Source: Brachionus plicatilis (taxonomy: Eukaryota; Rotifera; Eurotatoria; Ploima; Brachionidae). From it: a stretch of 64,000 bases of DNA. Location: positions 6,039,173 through 6,103,172 of the forward strand of contig QEOQ01000508.1 of NCBI GenBank assembly GCA_010279815.1. Direction: 5' to 3'. Numbering within the stretch: position 1 is the first letter of the stretch; each line of letters begins with the position of its first letter. The notes under the pieces were generated by a model. The model saw nothing but the letters and a program-made list of their open reading frames with translations. It made no database searches and was not told where the DNA came from. A program made the translations under genes and the position numbers. Of this stretch, positions 12,101 to 23,107 are shown in pieces.

Positions 12101-15100
12101 AACACAATATTGGCATTTGTGTAATAATTTTGGTGGTCTAATTGCACCAATGTTGCATCAAATCCGGGCCATCTGTATTTTTATAAAATAAAGACTCATT
12201 CTTTGCAGCCAAATGAAAGACCAGCCCAAAAATTATTTAGTTAATTAATTTAAAATTATTTTTTTGCTATCAAAATAATTATTTTTGGATTTTATGGGTT
12301 GATTACACATTTCCTCTATTAGCTTTTCTTAATTTCTAACCTTTTTTTGCAAATAGATTTTGTCTTGTTTTTCTTTCGAGTTTTTAAAGAAAGATTTTGA
12401 GATTTTGTTATTACAGAATTTTAAATACGAAACTTCAGTCTCCAGTTTCAAACATTGCTGATTTACAAGCATTTTTTGGCCCCCAGCAGTTTAGTTAAAA
12501 AAAAACGAAAAATAACTGAAAATTCTAAGGTTTTCTCTATTCAAAAAATAATACACTTGTTATGTATTTGTTCATAAATAAATCCCTAGTCAAAAAATAA
12601 ATTATTAACAATAATTAGATAAAATTAATTACTTAAAAAAATCAATTTCAAAAAATCATAATATCACTGTAAAAAAATCATTATTAAATTTTGAAAAACC
12701 AATGTTTTGTAATCTTTCCTTTTTAAGTAATTTTTTGTGTAATTAAATTCTTTGCTAACATTTCTATGATATGATTTAAAACGACTTCTCCAGCACCGTA
12801 CCATTCCGTCCCAAATTTTATTTTGTCAAATCAGATTTTTAACACGATATGGTACGATATGGTATGGGAAAGTTACTCAATTTAGCAGCATTTGACAATC
12901 ACCAAGAACTCGTCATCAATCCCTCATTTATTTTGTAGAACGCTTCAATTTAATAAGAAGCACTTTGAGGATAGCACTAATGCATCTAGATATTTTTATC
13001 TTTTTAAAATTGAAATTTTCTTGCGCATAATTTAATAAATTAAATTTTTTAATTTTGATTTTAGAGTATGTAATGTGACTTATTTCTTACTTTCACATGA
13101 GTGTACGTGATACAATTAATCTATTTGTTTTCTAAGAAATTTAAATCAAAAAAATAATAAAAATTAATATTTTTAATTCTTAATTTCCTATTATCTTTTT
13201 AATCTGGATACAAGGAACTTTTTCTACCATCAATTTAGCTACAAATTTTCACAAAATTTAAATCTTAAATCTAATACTATATACCTATATTTAATTATAA
13301 TGAATACCAGAAATAAATTCTCTTTTTTTTTAGAAAACAAACACTATGGGGTTCTTTTTTTTAAGGTAAGAACTAAAAATTTTTTTTATTCTTTTATCAA
13401 GATTTCGATTTTAATTTTTTAATGTAATGTTTCTTGATTTTTAAATATTCAGATTCAAATACTATTTTTGTTTAATCATATGTATGTTAAAGTGGTGTGC
13501 AAGCTTATTCATTTTATACTACATTAAGAATGATTTAGATAATACTTTGAACAGTTATTGCAGACTAAAGTCTCATGTGTAACAATTTTGTAACAGGTTG
13601 CAACATTTTGCAGATTCAGTTTAGTTATTGACAAAGAACCGAATTGAAACGAACTTTACAACCCCGTAAAATAATCTATTAAAATTTTCTACCCTTTTTT
13701 ATATAAAAAAATCATATTTAAATTTGTTGATGTGAGTTAAACTTTAATTAAATAAATAAAAATAATAATTCAGATTCACTCTTTCATCAAATAACTATTT
13801 TTATAGAGAATATTTATAAATAATTGGAGAATATTTTTTAGCATTTTCAAGAGAAAAAAATATAATATTTAATTTAATTTTTACCGTCATCCTCAGCACC
13901 CCAATTCCAATATTCATTTGAAAATCCATTAACATATTGATAGACTTTCGGTGAAATGCACAATACACCTCCAACTAACAGCTCGTATGGATTTCGTGAA
14001 TAAGATTGTAAACTTATTTGATCAACATTTAAATCATGTCTAATCGAGTATGATAAGTGTCTTGGCGAATAGGTCCATGTATCCAGGCTATTTGTGTACA
14101 AATAATTATAAAAATTGTTATTACATTCATAAATGTTATGATCCGATTCAGGTATCAGGTCAACATCGTGTAATATTAAGCAACCAACTTTAGATCCCCA
14201 TTTCTTAATTATATAATCAATAGCAGTGTTGTAAATTCGGCCCTTATTAAAACCATCATTGGTATTCAACTGTTCAGCAATTACAATTTTATAATTCAAA
14301 AATTGTCTCTGCAAAAATGAATGCAAATTTGCCAAAAGATCGATTAAATTTTCTTCCCTCTTTAAAAAGGGTACTAGAATAATGGTCATTTGGTTTAACT
14401 TTGTGTCAATGTATTTCTTAATAATTTCATGTTTAGTCAACGAATAATCTAAATATCTTTTTATTAAACTATATGAATACTTGATTATCTTATTTGTTTG
14501 ATTAATTTTTGTTAATTTTTCGTACTCTTCTTTTTTACCAATGTTGTAAAAAAATTCCTGCAAACACAATGGAGCTATGAATCGACCACCAAGTACCAAA
14601 TTAGAGTCCAGATCCAATCGGTTCAGCTCTTGCGAACTTAAAGGCTTTTTAAAGTGCAAAAATTTTTTAAACTCAAACTCATTAGACACTGATTTCGATT
14701 TAAAATGACTGTGGTGTTTATTTATTGAACAAATTTTAAATTTGGAAAGAATTTTTTTAGCCAAATCATTTGGATATGAGTCCAAATTTAATTTTTCATA
14801 TCCAATATTGTGACTTGAATTGGTTAAGTATGCTCTAAAAAGGTTATATTTTAAAGATGGATCCTTTTGTTTTAAAAAATTTCGCGCTGAATTTTGTCGA
14901 TTTACATCCATCTGAGAGCATCCAACTTTGTATCTGGTGATATTTTGACTGATTAAAGCATGTCGCATTAGATCATAGCTCAGACTTACTTGAACTTGGT
15001 CTTTCAAGTAAAAACTTACCAAAGATCCTAATAAAAGTGTCATTAACAAGAAAAAAGATATCTTAAAAAGTCGAAATTTTAGACTATAGGGGGACCATTT

Positions 15101-15346
15101 GATTGCATTTGGATATAATTTGATCAATAATTTAAAAAAGAATAAATTGTTGATATGAATCTTTTTTTTGCATCCAAATTCGTATTCATCTTGCTTTTTG
15201 CTATTTACTTTGTAGCAAAGAAGCATTTTGCTGGTACTCGAGCAGTGAGATAATCTTGAACAACAATAACAAGAACATTTGCTTTTGATTTTGGTGTTCG
15301 AGTACTTTTTCGATAGAAGGCTCTTTCGGTATTCATTTGCAATCAT
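9185..15346 (-). CDS. B4GALT: beta-1,4-galactosyltransferase family protein
   Basis: A type II Golgi glycosyltransferase (GT7 family) that adds Gal or GalNAc in beta-1,4 linkage using UDP-sugar and Mn2+. Two exons: 13885-15346 and 9185-9507, separated by a 4377 bp intron; the frame is kept across the junction (GAC G|AT), giving 594 residues. The N-terminus is unusually long (about 93 cytosolic residues, with a Cys-rich stretch at 23-44), followed by a helix near 94-113. Catalytic features: FNKGRIYNTA, the metal-binding DVD motif near 394-396 (LHDVDLIPESDHNIY), GGV, and NEYWNWGAEDD near 477-487, the GWGGEDDD motif of the family with small changes. The last exon carries the conserved C-terminus: RMIAKDVCITRP, YKMLNHTKSERNP, QDGLSSL, and YSLYTHLLIDVG. 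Which acceptor it uses cannot be told. Confidence 0.92.
9890..10020. repeat. dispersed repeat, copy A
   Basis: About 130 bp that reappears at 11776-11910 in the same orientation. Shared landmarks are AATTAAAAAATTTCTTGATCAAA, cut here to TTAAAAAATTTCTTGATC, then ATGTTTTTTTGAG and AAGTCATTT. The family is unknown; GTCAAGTC-like ends near 10060 may relate it to the hAT-type element at 29087. Confidence 0.6.
10451..10651 (-). other. coding-like island inside the B4GALT intron
   Basis: A GC-richer stretch in an AT-rich intron. One minus-strand frame is open for about 66 codons ending at a TAA, rich in Thr, Arg and Asn. A second frame over the same bases reads FYIDSNMHFEWKEYQTETF before a stop and looks more protein-like. 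Neither has a recognised homologue. It could be a decayed gene piece, an alternative exon or a transposon scrap. Confidence 0.3.
11776..11910. repeat. dispersed repeat, copy B
   Basis: Second copy of the repeat at 9890-10020, same orientation, diverged by substitutions and small indels. Confidence 0.6.
13570..13665. repeat. solo right end of MITE (relative of 23977-24332)
   Basis: Ends GAATTGAAACGAACTTTACA then ACCCC, matching the right terminus of the complete element at 23977-24332 (GAATTGAAACGAAATTCACA then ACCCC). It also shares TTGCAGA-type internal motifs. No left end was found, so this is a truncated copy. Confidence 0.55.
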
Positions 15347-18340
15347 CTAAAATTAAGCATAAAACATGTAAAATAATGATTTTTATCAAATAATTCTCAG
15401 TGTCTACCTGGTACAAGTTAATTAAATTTTGTCAAGATCATTTAGCTAAATAATATTAAAAATATTTAATCAAATTTTTTAGTTTTTCAAAAAAGTAAAT
15501 GAGCCGTTTGCTTTATTCTATAAATGACATTAATTCAAGTTACGTAAATTTTTAACCCATTTATCCTTTCTTAAATGTTAGACTTATTCATTCATTCGAA
15601 TGCATTTTTTCTTGGACCTGACATCTAAAAACCCATTAGACGCCAAAAAAAAAACCAAGTTGGGTCTATTATTACTTTTGAAATCATTCCAAATTGTCGC
15701 ATGGTAAAATGAATCATTTATTGACTGTAATTAACGATATGTTGAATTTAGAGCTTTTTTTAGAATTTAATCAACACTGTGATAATAATGACAAATCAGG
15801 AAAAATAAAAGAAACATCAAATAGATGAAGATAAATAAAAGCCCTTTAAAACTATCAATACTTATGAGAAAATTTTCAAGAATTGATATTTTTGATATAG
15901 TTTAATTTTAGGCTTTAAGTCACAATCTGAACAAAAAAAAATACAAAAAATTCAAAAAATAAAAATTAAAAATGCTTTTTTTCATTTAATTAATTAAAGT
16001 TTAAAAAAGGTAAATTTGAAAAATCATGTCTGTTATTTAAAGTTTGATAAATTTTTAACGCATTTTCATTGTCATTCTGTAGAAAGATTAAAAAAAATTT
16101 GATTAAAAAAGTTTATTCGTGATTGCATCACTTAGGTATGATTTTATAAATATTTATTATGCCTTTAATCAAATTTTATTAAAGTTAAATGTTGATTAGA
16201 AAAAACTTAAAATTTCCAAAAAAATAGTTGATAGTCAGGAATTCATTTAAAAAAAAAAAACTTTAACATTTATAAAATAACCAGTATTTTTTATACCAAA
16301 AATATTTTGATATTTTTTTTTAAAGGAATAAACTTTAAGTAAATTTATCTTAAAATAAATTTAATTGAAAAAGTTACCTAATCAATATTATTTAAATTAC
16401 TAAACCTAAAATTCTCTTATTTTTATTGAAATATTAAATTGTTTCTTTGCACGTAACAGATCCAGAGATTTTTATTAATAAAATTTCTTTTACCAAAATT
16501 TGTTCATTAATTGGATTTTTTTTTATTGTACAGGAATTAATGACGATATTTCTTTAGTAACGAAATTACATTAGCTGATTAATTGAAAAACTAATTATAT
16601 TAAGCATAAATAGAGCCAAAATTTATGATATTTAAGTCAGTCTTGTATATATTAATATTCAACTAAATATTTCGTAAAGTAATATTTCTTCTAGTCAAAA
16701 AATATTCTCATAAAAGATATGAAATTTTATTTTTTTGAAGTTTATTTTTCGGTATTTCATTCATTTTTTGCTAAAAGATATAAATATTCTTGCTTGTTCT
16801 TTGGGTTTTGTTTTTATATTTACATTTAAAAAAAATCATAATAATAACTAGTTTTTTATTTTTAAACAGTCTTTTATCGACCTTCTTGCGTTCTTAAGTT
16901 AAACAAATATAATTACATGAATATATAAAATTTTAATTTTCATGTCTTAAATCTAATTAATTCTAATCAACAAAGTTTAATTTGGCAATATAATCAAATG
17001 AACACGAGTATAAAATTTTCTTAGAATTATTTAGCCTTAATCCAAAAATAAAAAAATATTAATAACTGCATATTTTATTTTAAAAATAATAGGTACAAAG
17101 TAAGAAAAATAGGATAAATTCAACATGAAAAAAGCTTAGGCAAAATTTGAATTAAATCTAATTGAATATGAAATTATTAATTAAGACAAAATCAGGCTTA
17201 GACAAAAACTGAGTTAAGTCAATGGCGAATTATTCTATCAAAAATAATACCATCAAAAAAAAAAGATTCAGTCAATTTTGTAATCATTTTAATTCTTGAA
17301 TATTGAGAAAATTTTTATATTAATTTAGCTATGAAACATGTGTATTTATCAAAAAAAAGTAATTTAGATACATTTAATATTTATGAAAAGAGGAAATAAA
17401 AGCAAAATATTTCAAAAAGGATTAAAATCAGCTCAGCCTCTTTGATATACCTATCGTTACACTGAACACTAAAGACAATTGAACCGCACGCTGAAAAGCA
17501 GTTTACATTGCTACTAATAAAACCAAGTAAAATATGAATTAAAATAATATTTTAATGCATATATTTCAGAAAGATGTTATATATGTTTTGGACATTAAAA
17601 TTTGAAAAAAATTTTCTATATTTCAATTTTTTTCTAATGGATTTTTTTGAATTTAATTCAATCGATTTCAGTTTAAAAAAATTGATAATTCATTTTTTAT
17701 TTTTAAATTTTAATGCATTATTTTCTAAGCATTATGATATTTAAAATAAGCTATTGTAGAATATGGCATTATTTAATTTTTAAATTGCTTGTATTTTATG
17801 TTTTTTATATTGAATTAAACCACTAAATAGATGTAAACGACAAAGTCAAAAAGAATACAAAATGAAACAACTGGGAATTCAGACGAAAAATAAAAATAAA
17901 TTATAAAATTATAAAATTATAATATCAATAATATCAGTTGAAAAAAGGATGAGTTTGTAATAAAAGTGAGAAATAAGCGTAAGTTCAATGAGATTCAATA
18001 AAAAAACTTTATTCAAAAATTGAGTCAAAATTTTAATTGACCAAAATTTAATTGATTACTAATTAATTAAGTTTTGGCAATACATTAAAGACTAATATCT
18101 TTAAAAATAAAAACAATTTTACGGAAAAATAAATTCTACCACGAATTGAGAGAATTAATAAAAAATAAAATTCATTTGATCTTCAAAAAAAATTAATAAA
18201 TAATGAGAATTTAACAGAAATAAATTCATAATAAAAATTTGTCTATTAACAACTGCATTATTAAAATATAATATCTTAAAAAATAAACTCTTAAAAATTA
18301 GCATCTAAAAATTAAAATTTTTTTAAAGAATTAATTACAA
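15347..18340. other. gene-poor intergenic region
   Basis: About 3 kb of AT-rich sequence upstream of the minus-strand B4GALT gene. It will contain that gene's promoter, but I could not identify specific motifs, RNA genes or transposon ends. Confidence 0.45.
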
Positions 18341-18610
18341 TATGGAAGCCCATAGAGCCGATTGGTTTGTGTGTTAGCCATGCAAGGAGAGGATCGAAGG
18401 TTCAAATTCCGCTAAGGCAGAAAAAAACTTTAAAATATCTCTGCAGTGCGAGACGAATCTTTAAACCCCTTTCATTGAAAAAAGGGAGCCGGTTTTTAAT
18501 GGGTAATAATTGCGTTCTAGATGACCAACCAGATGTCACCTCTGTTTTATATTATAGTTTTATATTAATTGAGAAAATTATTATTATTATTATTGTTATT
18601 ATTGTTAATT
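18341..18610 (+). repeat. tRNA-derived SINE
   Basis: Starts with a tRNA-like head: A-box-like GAGCCGATTGG at 18355-18365 and B-box-like GGTTCAAATTC at 18399-18409, spaced 33 bp as in Pol III promoters. This is followed by an unrelated GC-richer body and an ATT-rich simple tail (18575-18605). A long open frame across it is incidental. The head does not fold as an intact tRNA that I could verify. Confidence 0.55.
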
Positions 18611-18860
18611 TCAAAATTAGACTTTTCATTGCGAATTTGAAACATAATTATTTTTTAAACCATATTAAAAACCGTTTTTTAAAGTTACATACGGCATTAA
18701 AGGTTGAGATTTATTCCAAAAATTAAAAATAAAAAAATAATTTTTCTAATTTGACTTTGAATTCAATATATAGATCTGGATCAAATGAAAAATTCATGAA
18801 AAATATTTTTTAATTTTAACTTAATATTAATGCTGATTCAAGGCTTAAAGCACATGGGGT

Positions 18861-18957
18861 GGCAAAATGAAAATAATTTTACATTTTTAAATTTTCAAAT
18901 TTTTGGATTTTCTAAAAATATGAAAATTTAAAAATGTAAAATTTTCTACATTTTGCC
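18861..18957. mobile_element. 97-bp mini-MITE, hAT-like
   Basis: A near-perfect hairpin that starts GGCAAAATG and ends CATTTTGCC, with arms of about 40 bp (TTTTACATTTTTAAATTTTC and its inverse). CATGGGGT is repeated exactly on both sides (18853-18860 and 18958-18965), an 8-bp target duplication as made by hAT transposases. It has no coding capacity. Confidence 0.8.
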
Positions 18958-18965
18958 CATGGGGT

Positions 18966-19859
18966 GCAAATTAAGAATTTTTTAACATTGACAAGATGAT
19001 GTATGTTGCATGCACCAAAATTGCTGTTCATGAGGCTGCAATATCGAACAACGGAATATTGTCTAAAATTTATTTAAAACTTTCATTTATCCAGTTAATT
19101 TCATTTCGGGCGTTGTTTTTGAGAATTTAGTCGGTAATTGTTGCAAAATCTAACTCTATACGATTTTTTGGGTATTTTAATCTGAAAGTCAAGATTGTAA
19201 AAACTTAAAAAATTCCTTGATAAATTAAAATAACTCAAAGATACACAAAGCTAAGCCAATTTACTTCTTATATTTATTTACACAAAACGAGGAATATGAA
19301 TACTGATTTGATTAATCACTGGTTCAAAATCTAAAATGATATTTCTTTCACTTTGTTAAATATAATAAAAATTTTTGGAGATCTTTCATTGTTTTATAAT
19401 CGTTTTTCAATAATTATATACTAAATTATTAATCATTTATTTTAAAAAGTTAATTATTAAGCAAGGCAAGAAAATAAATTGAAAAATAAAGATTATAATT
19501 TCAAGAAAAATTTGTTGATTTTAGAATTTAAAATCGATTTTAATACCAATAAATTAAATAATAAGTTTCCATATTTAGTTTTCGCCCGAAACATTCAAAG
19601 ATTGTGTATTTTTTGTTTTTTTAAATTAAAGCTATATAAACAAGAGTGAAAAAAAAAATAAAGATTTAAACAATTTAGACCTAATGTTGAAAAAACTTAA
19701 AAAAGCTTGGAATAATCAGATCAAAAACATGAGTACTTAATTCTATAGTGGGTACTCTCTTATCCATGAATCATTTAAAAAAAATGTTTCGATTATCAAT
19801 TTTTGTAATAATTTTTTATAAAAAATAGACAATAAAAATAATATTTTGTTTAATAAAAA
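18966..19859. other. intergenic, nothing recognised
   Basis: AT-rich sequence between the mini-MITE and the Penelope-like fragment; no supported feature. Confidence 0.45.
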
Positions 19860-19886
19860 TTTATTTCAAGTTTTTTATTTTATTAT

Positions 19887-19928
19887 AAACTGACCGGTTT
19901 CGGCTTTATGAAGCCTTCCTCAAAGTCT
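19887..19928 (-). ncRNA. degenerate hammerhead ribozyme-like motif
   Basis: On the minus strand the order matches a minimal type I hammerhead. Stem I pairs AGACT with AGTTT; a core TTGAGGA stands where CTGANGA is expected; stem II is GGCTT-CATA-AAGCC; then GAA; a palindromic stem III ACCGGT; and a GTC cleavage triplet. The first core base is T instead of C, and one extra A sits before stem II, so this copy is probably inactive. Penelope-like elements are known to carry such ribozymes. Confidence 0.5.
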
Positions 19929-20228
19929 AAAAAATTGAAAATCATAATAATTTAATTTAGTAAAAATTTCATCTTAATTTAATTTATATTTTTTTAAAAT
20001 AATTTTATAAATACACAAATTTTTAATCATTAAATAGATATAGAATAAATTTACAGAAAAAAGAAAAAAAAGAAAGAAATATAGAAAATAAAAGAATTAA
20101 TAAAAAATTATTTTAATATTTAATATCAGCGACTTTTTGAAATCAAATTTTACAACATCATAGTGTATTATAATTTATAATATTTTTATTTAAATCTTTA
20201 ACTTAACTAAATTTACAATTTAACAATT

Positions 20229-20670
20229 TTATTTCAGGAAGCAGAAGTTATTTATCTTTTCAATATTTGGAATTTTTTTGTTCAATATGGGTATATCTAG
20301 CTTAAGGAAGAAATTTATTAGATTGGTTTCAATTGATCTGCGTTTATTTAATTCAACAATATTTGAGTCAAAAATATAAAAACTAAAATCATCAAAAGTA
20401 TGAGTATAAAAACCAAAATGTAATGCTACTTCACTTAAACTAGAGAATTTGCTTAAACATTTATTTACGTTATTTTTTAAATATTTAATTGAATATAGAT
20501 GTTCTTTTATTCTAAAGCTAGCCTGTTTACTTGTTTCACCAATATAAAAAATATTACATTTGTTACATTTTATTATATAAATTACTCCGATTGAGTTACA
20601 ATTAGAATTATTCTGAAATGGAATATAAAATTGTTTATATTTTAAAAGAATTGTTGCAAAATCTTAATAA
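20229..20670 (-). pseudogene. GIY-YIG endonuclease domain of a Penelope-like element
   Basis: Read on the minus strand, a frame of about 147 codons ends in TAA at 20229-20231. It contains the Penelope-type signature: a Cys pair inside GVIYIIKCNKCNIFYIGET, then SKQASFRIKEHL, giving Y-I...YIG, the catalytic Arg and the conserved EH. The reading continues to LNKRRSIETNLINFF and a short basic end. It has no ATG near its beginning and is cut off from any RT domain, so it is a remnant. GIY-YIG plus the C-x2-C pair separates it from the endonuclease-free Athena type. Confidence 0.8.
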
Positions 20671-21065
20671 AAAAGTAAAAACATCGAGATTTAGAATTGA
20701 TAAAATAATTGATTAAATAGTTAATTTGTTTTTATTTTTTTCAAAAAATAAAAAGAATTTTTATTTAAAATGCATTTGGTGCACTACCAAAAATGAAGAA
20801 AATAAATGCAGCCTTATATAAAATACTTTTTTGGAATAATAATGGTCATTAATTTTTAAAAATGATAAAATTTCTTAACTTCTAGAACATCCTGTAATTT
20901 TTGAAGCATATTCTGGATAAAAATTCAGTGGTTTTAAGTCACGACAGCTTACATTACTACTATTACTAAATAAAATGAAATAAAATTTTGCATTATGTTA
21001 GATATTAAAATTTTTAAATATTGAAGTATAAAAATATAATTTTTAATGAATTAATTTTTTCAAAA

Positions 21066-21863
21066 ATGAGCAGAAAAAACAACGGTCTATCTTGGGTTAA
21101 AAAACAAGAGCCAAAATTTATCAGGGAATTTAAAGAACGAATTGCTTACAAAGAACAATCATCAATTGAAACAAAAGTATTTATCTAATCGACAGAACTT
21201 TAAATTAGCTTATTTTTAAAAATGTAAATTTAGAAAAAAAAACTTGATTCAGATCTCGTTGTTGAGAAAGAAGAAGATCGACCTCAAGTTGTACAATTGC
21301 AAGCTGGAGATCTTGGCGAAAAAGAGTACAAGGAGCTCAAAGATAAAGAAGACATTCAAAGTAAGACAAAAATTTTTGGCAAAAATTGAAATTTTTTTCT
21401 TTAAAAAGACGCGGCATCTTCACTTGGAAAAATTTTGTTTAAAAAACCAAAAAAAAATATTCCTGAGGAAGAAAAGACTGAGGAGTCATCAACCAAAAAG
21501 CCATCTGAAATAGATCTAATATTTAACCTTAGTGAAAAAGGTGAAGAGCCAGCCGAAGCAGTGGAAGAAAAATCACCTACAGCTGAGGAAGCTCAAAAGC
21601 AAAAAGTTTACCTACAGGACGATCAAAAAGAAATACCAGCTGGACTTCAACCCGGCAAAAAACGCTTCATAGACGGCCCAACATCAAAAACAACAAATTT
21701 ATCTGCAGCTAAGGTCCTAGCCAGAGAGTCCAAAGCAGGAAACAAAAAGCTTCTTTCGTTTTACGACGAAGAACAAGAAGAAGTCGAAGAATTTGCCAAA
21801 GAAGATTTTCTAGACAAGCAAGAACGCGATCTAAAGCGAAAGCTAGAAGAGGATTCTGACTAA
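21066..21863 (+). CDS. KIAA1143 homologue, upstream cistron
   Basis: Three exons: 21066-21176, 21234-21360 and 21409-21863, with introns of 57 and 48 bp, giving 230 residues. The N-terminus MSRKNNGLSWVKKQEPKFI then REFKERIAYKE closely follows the human KIAA1143 start ([20 protein letters not shown]). Exon 2 gives RPQVVQLQAGDL (human QPQVVVLKKGDL), exon 3 gives GKILFKKP and ends with NKKLLSFYDEEQEE, like human NSSLLSFDNEDENE. It is acidic and lysine-rich, with little predicted folded structure. Function is unknown in any species as far as I can say from the sequence. It is longer than human (154 residues). Its TAA shares its last base with the ATG of the next gene. Confidence 0.88.
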
Positions 21864-21865
21864 TG
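21861..21865 (+). promoter_or_regulatory. TAATG stop/start overlap
   Basis: TAA of the upstream frame (21861-21863) and ATG of the downstream frame (21863-21865) share one base. There is no space for a polyadenylation site or splice acceptor between the two cistrons. Confidence 0.9.
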
Positions 21866-23107
21866 GAAGTTGATATTAAAAAACCAATTTTGCTACTTGG
21901 CGAAGCCAATTTTTCTTTTACTATTTCTTTTTTAAACTATTGTGAGCCAAAATTTATAACAACCACTTGTTTCGAGTCAAAAGACCAATTGGTCAAATAC
22001 AACCCAGAACTTGTGCGAAATAATCTAGATAAACTCTCTGAGCTGAACGTGTTTCCACTTTTTGCCATCGATGCTTGTAATTTAGAAAAACATTTTGCTA
22101 GAGAAAAATTTGACCGAGTCATATTCATGTTTCCTCATGTAAGTGGTAGATCTAATTTGAAAAAAAATCGAGATTTAATGAACAGATTTTTTATTTCATG
22201 CAAAAATGTTCTGGCTGATGAAAACTCAGCCATTTTTGTCAGTTTAGCCAAAGGCCAAGGTGGGACTAGTTTTGAAATGGAGCCCGAAAAAAGATTGAAT
22301 AAAGACTCTTGGACCATAAACGAAATAGCCCAAAAAAACGATTTTATTTTAACTGATTGTTTCGAGTTTAAAAAAGATAAATTTCCATATTATGTATCAA
22401 CTGGATTTCGTAATCAGCATAGATCTTTTTTGACTCAATCAGGCCTAGTACACAAATTTCAGCTTAGTACAAAATTTCAAAATTTTGATTTAAATCATCC
22501 CATAAAATTAATCGAAAAATTTATGTCAATTTATTTAGGCAAACAAATAAATGGTCAAATTGTTAAAGAGAAATTAAATTTTGATTTAAATGATTTAAAA
22601 GATTTTAGGGAGATACCTAGAGAAAGATACGAGATTCAATTTGCGAATGAGCATAAACAGAAGCTTGAAAAAATTAACACTCATCTTTGTTTTGATGTGA
22701 GCGGGTATCTAAAAGAATTATTTGCTCTAGATGATATTCGAATGGTATTTTCCAAAGATCCTAGAGTGCTTAAATCTGAGGAAGTAAACGATAAATTTAA
22801 ATTGAAGAAAAAAATTGTTCAATTTTCGATTGATAGACTAAAATGGAATCATGATATTAGTTTTTGGTATGATGTGGAAAATTTTGATTTAAATGAGTTT
22901 TTAGATGTAGTGCGATCTAGTTCGATTCATATACGTTTTATTAAGCTTGTTGATTCATTCAATAGTTGTGATAAATATGCACATTGTTTTCGGTTGGTTT
23001 ATGAGTCTTGTGATCAAGCTTTAGATTGGGACAGTTCAGTTAAAATACAACAACAAGTGAGACTAAATTTGACTTCGAAACTTGGCAATACTTTAATTTT
23101 AAGATAA
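21863..23107 (+). CDS. FDXACB1: FDXACB1-like protein (Rossmann methyltransferase plus FDX-ACB)
   Basis: Single exon, 414 residues. Residues 1-190 form a BMT5-like (DUF2431) Rossmann fold, a family with a 25S rRNA m3U methyltransferase in yeast: LLLGEANFSFTISFLNY (SAM-loop motif), FDRVIFMFPHVSGRSNLKKN, and VSLAKGQGGTSFE. The C-terminal hundred residues are a ferredoxin-fold anticodon-binding domain as in PheRS: HDISFWYDVENFDLNEFLDV, IRFIKLVDSFNS, and HCFRLVYESCDQAL. The same pair of domains makes up animal FDXACB1 (human about 620 residues), so this form is compact. The ATG at 21863 overlaps the stop of the KIAA1143 homologue by one base, so translation probably depends on reinitiation or an alternative transcript start. 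Activity is inferred. Confidence 0.9.
   Translation: MEVDIKKPILLLGEANFSFTISFLNYCEPKFITTTCFESKDQLVKYNPELVRNNLDKLSELNVFPLFAIDACNLEKHFAREKFDRVIFMFPHVSGRSNLKKNRDLMNRFFISCKNVLADENSAIFVSLAKGQGGTSFEMEPEKRLNKDSWTINEIAQKNDFILTDCFEFKKDKFPYYVSTGFRNQHRSFLTQSGLVHKFQLSTKFQNFDLNHPIKLIEKFMSIYLGKQINGQIVKEKLNFDLNDLKDFREIPRERYEIQFANEHKQKLEKINTHLCFDVSGYLKELFALDDIRMVFSKDPRVLKSEEVNDKFKLKKKIVQFSIDRLKWNHDISFWYDVENFDLNEFLDVVRSSSIHIRFIKLVDSFNSCDKYAHCFRLVYESCDQALDWDSSVKIQQQVRLNLTSKLGNTLILR

Larger units (their letters stand above)
9508..13884. other. 4.4 kb intron of B4GALT
   Basis: The intron sits one codon after the EDD motif. It holds a pair of diverged direct repeats (9890-10020 and 11776-11910), a GC-richer island with minus-strand reading frames (10451-10651), and the right end of a MITE related to the one at 23977 (about 13570-13665). 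The frame at 10752-11018 begins at a TTG and looks random. Confidence 0.6.
19860..20680 (-). mobile_element. Penelope-like retroelement, 3' fragment
   Basis: Only the end of the element remains: the C-terminal GIY-YIG endonuclease frame (20229-20670) and the following noncoding region with a hammerhead-like motif (19887-19928). Reverse transcriptase sequence is absent upstream of about 20680, so the copy is 5'-truncated, as is common for these elements. No target duplication was identified. Confidence 0.8.

Noticed and set aside
18341..18420. Functional tRNA gene
   Set aside because: A and B boxes are present, but no convincing acceptor stem or anticodon arm could be drawn.
18367..18726. 119-codon frame
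   Set aside because: Runs through the tRNA-like head and simple-repeat tail of a SINE; not protein-like.
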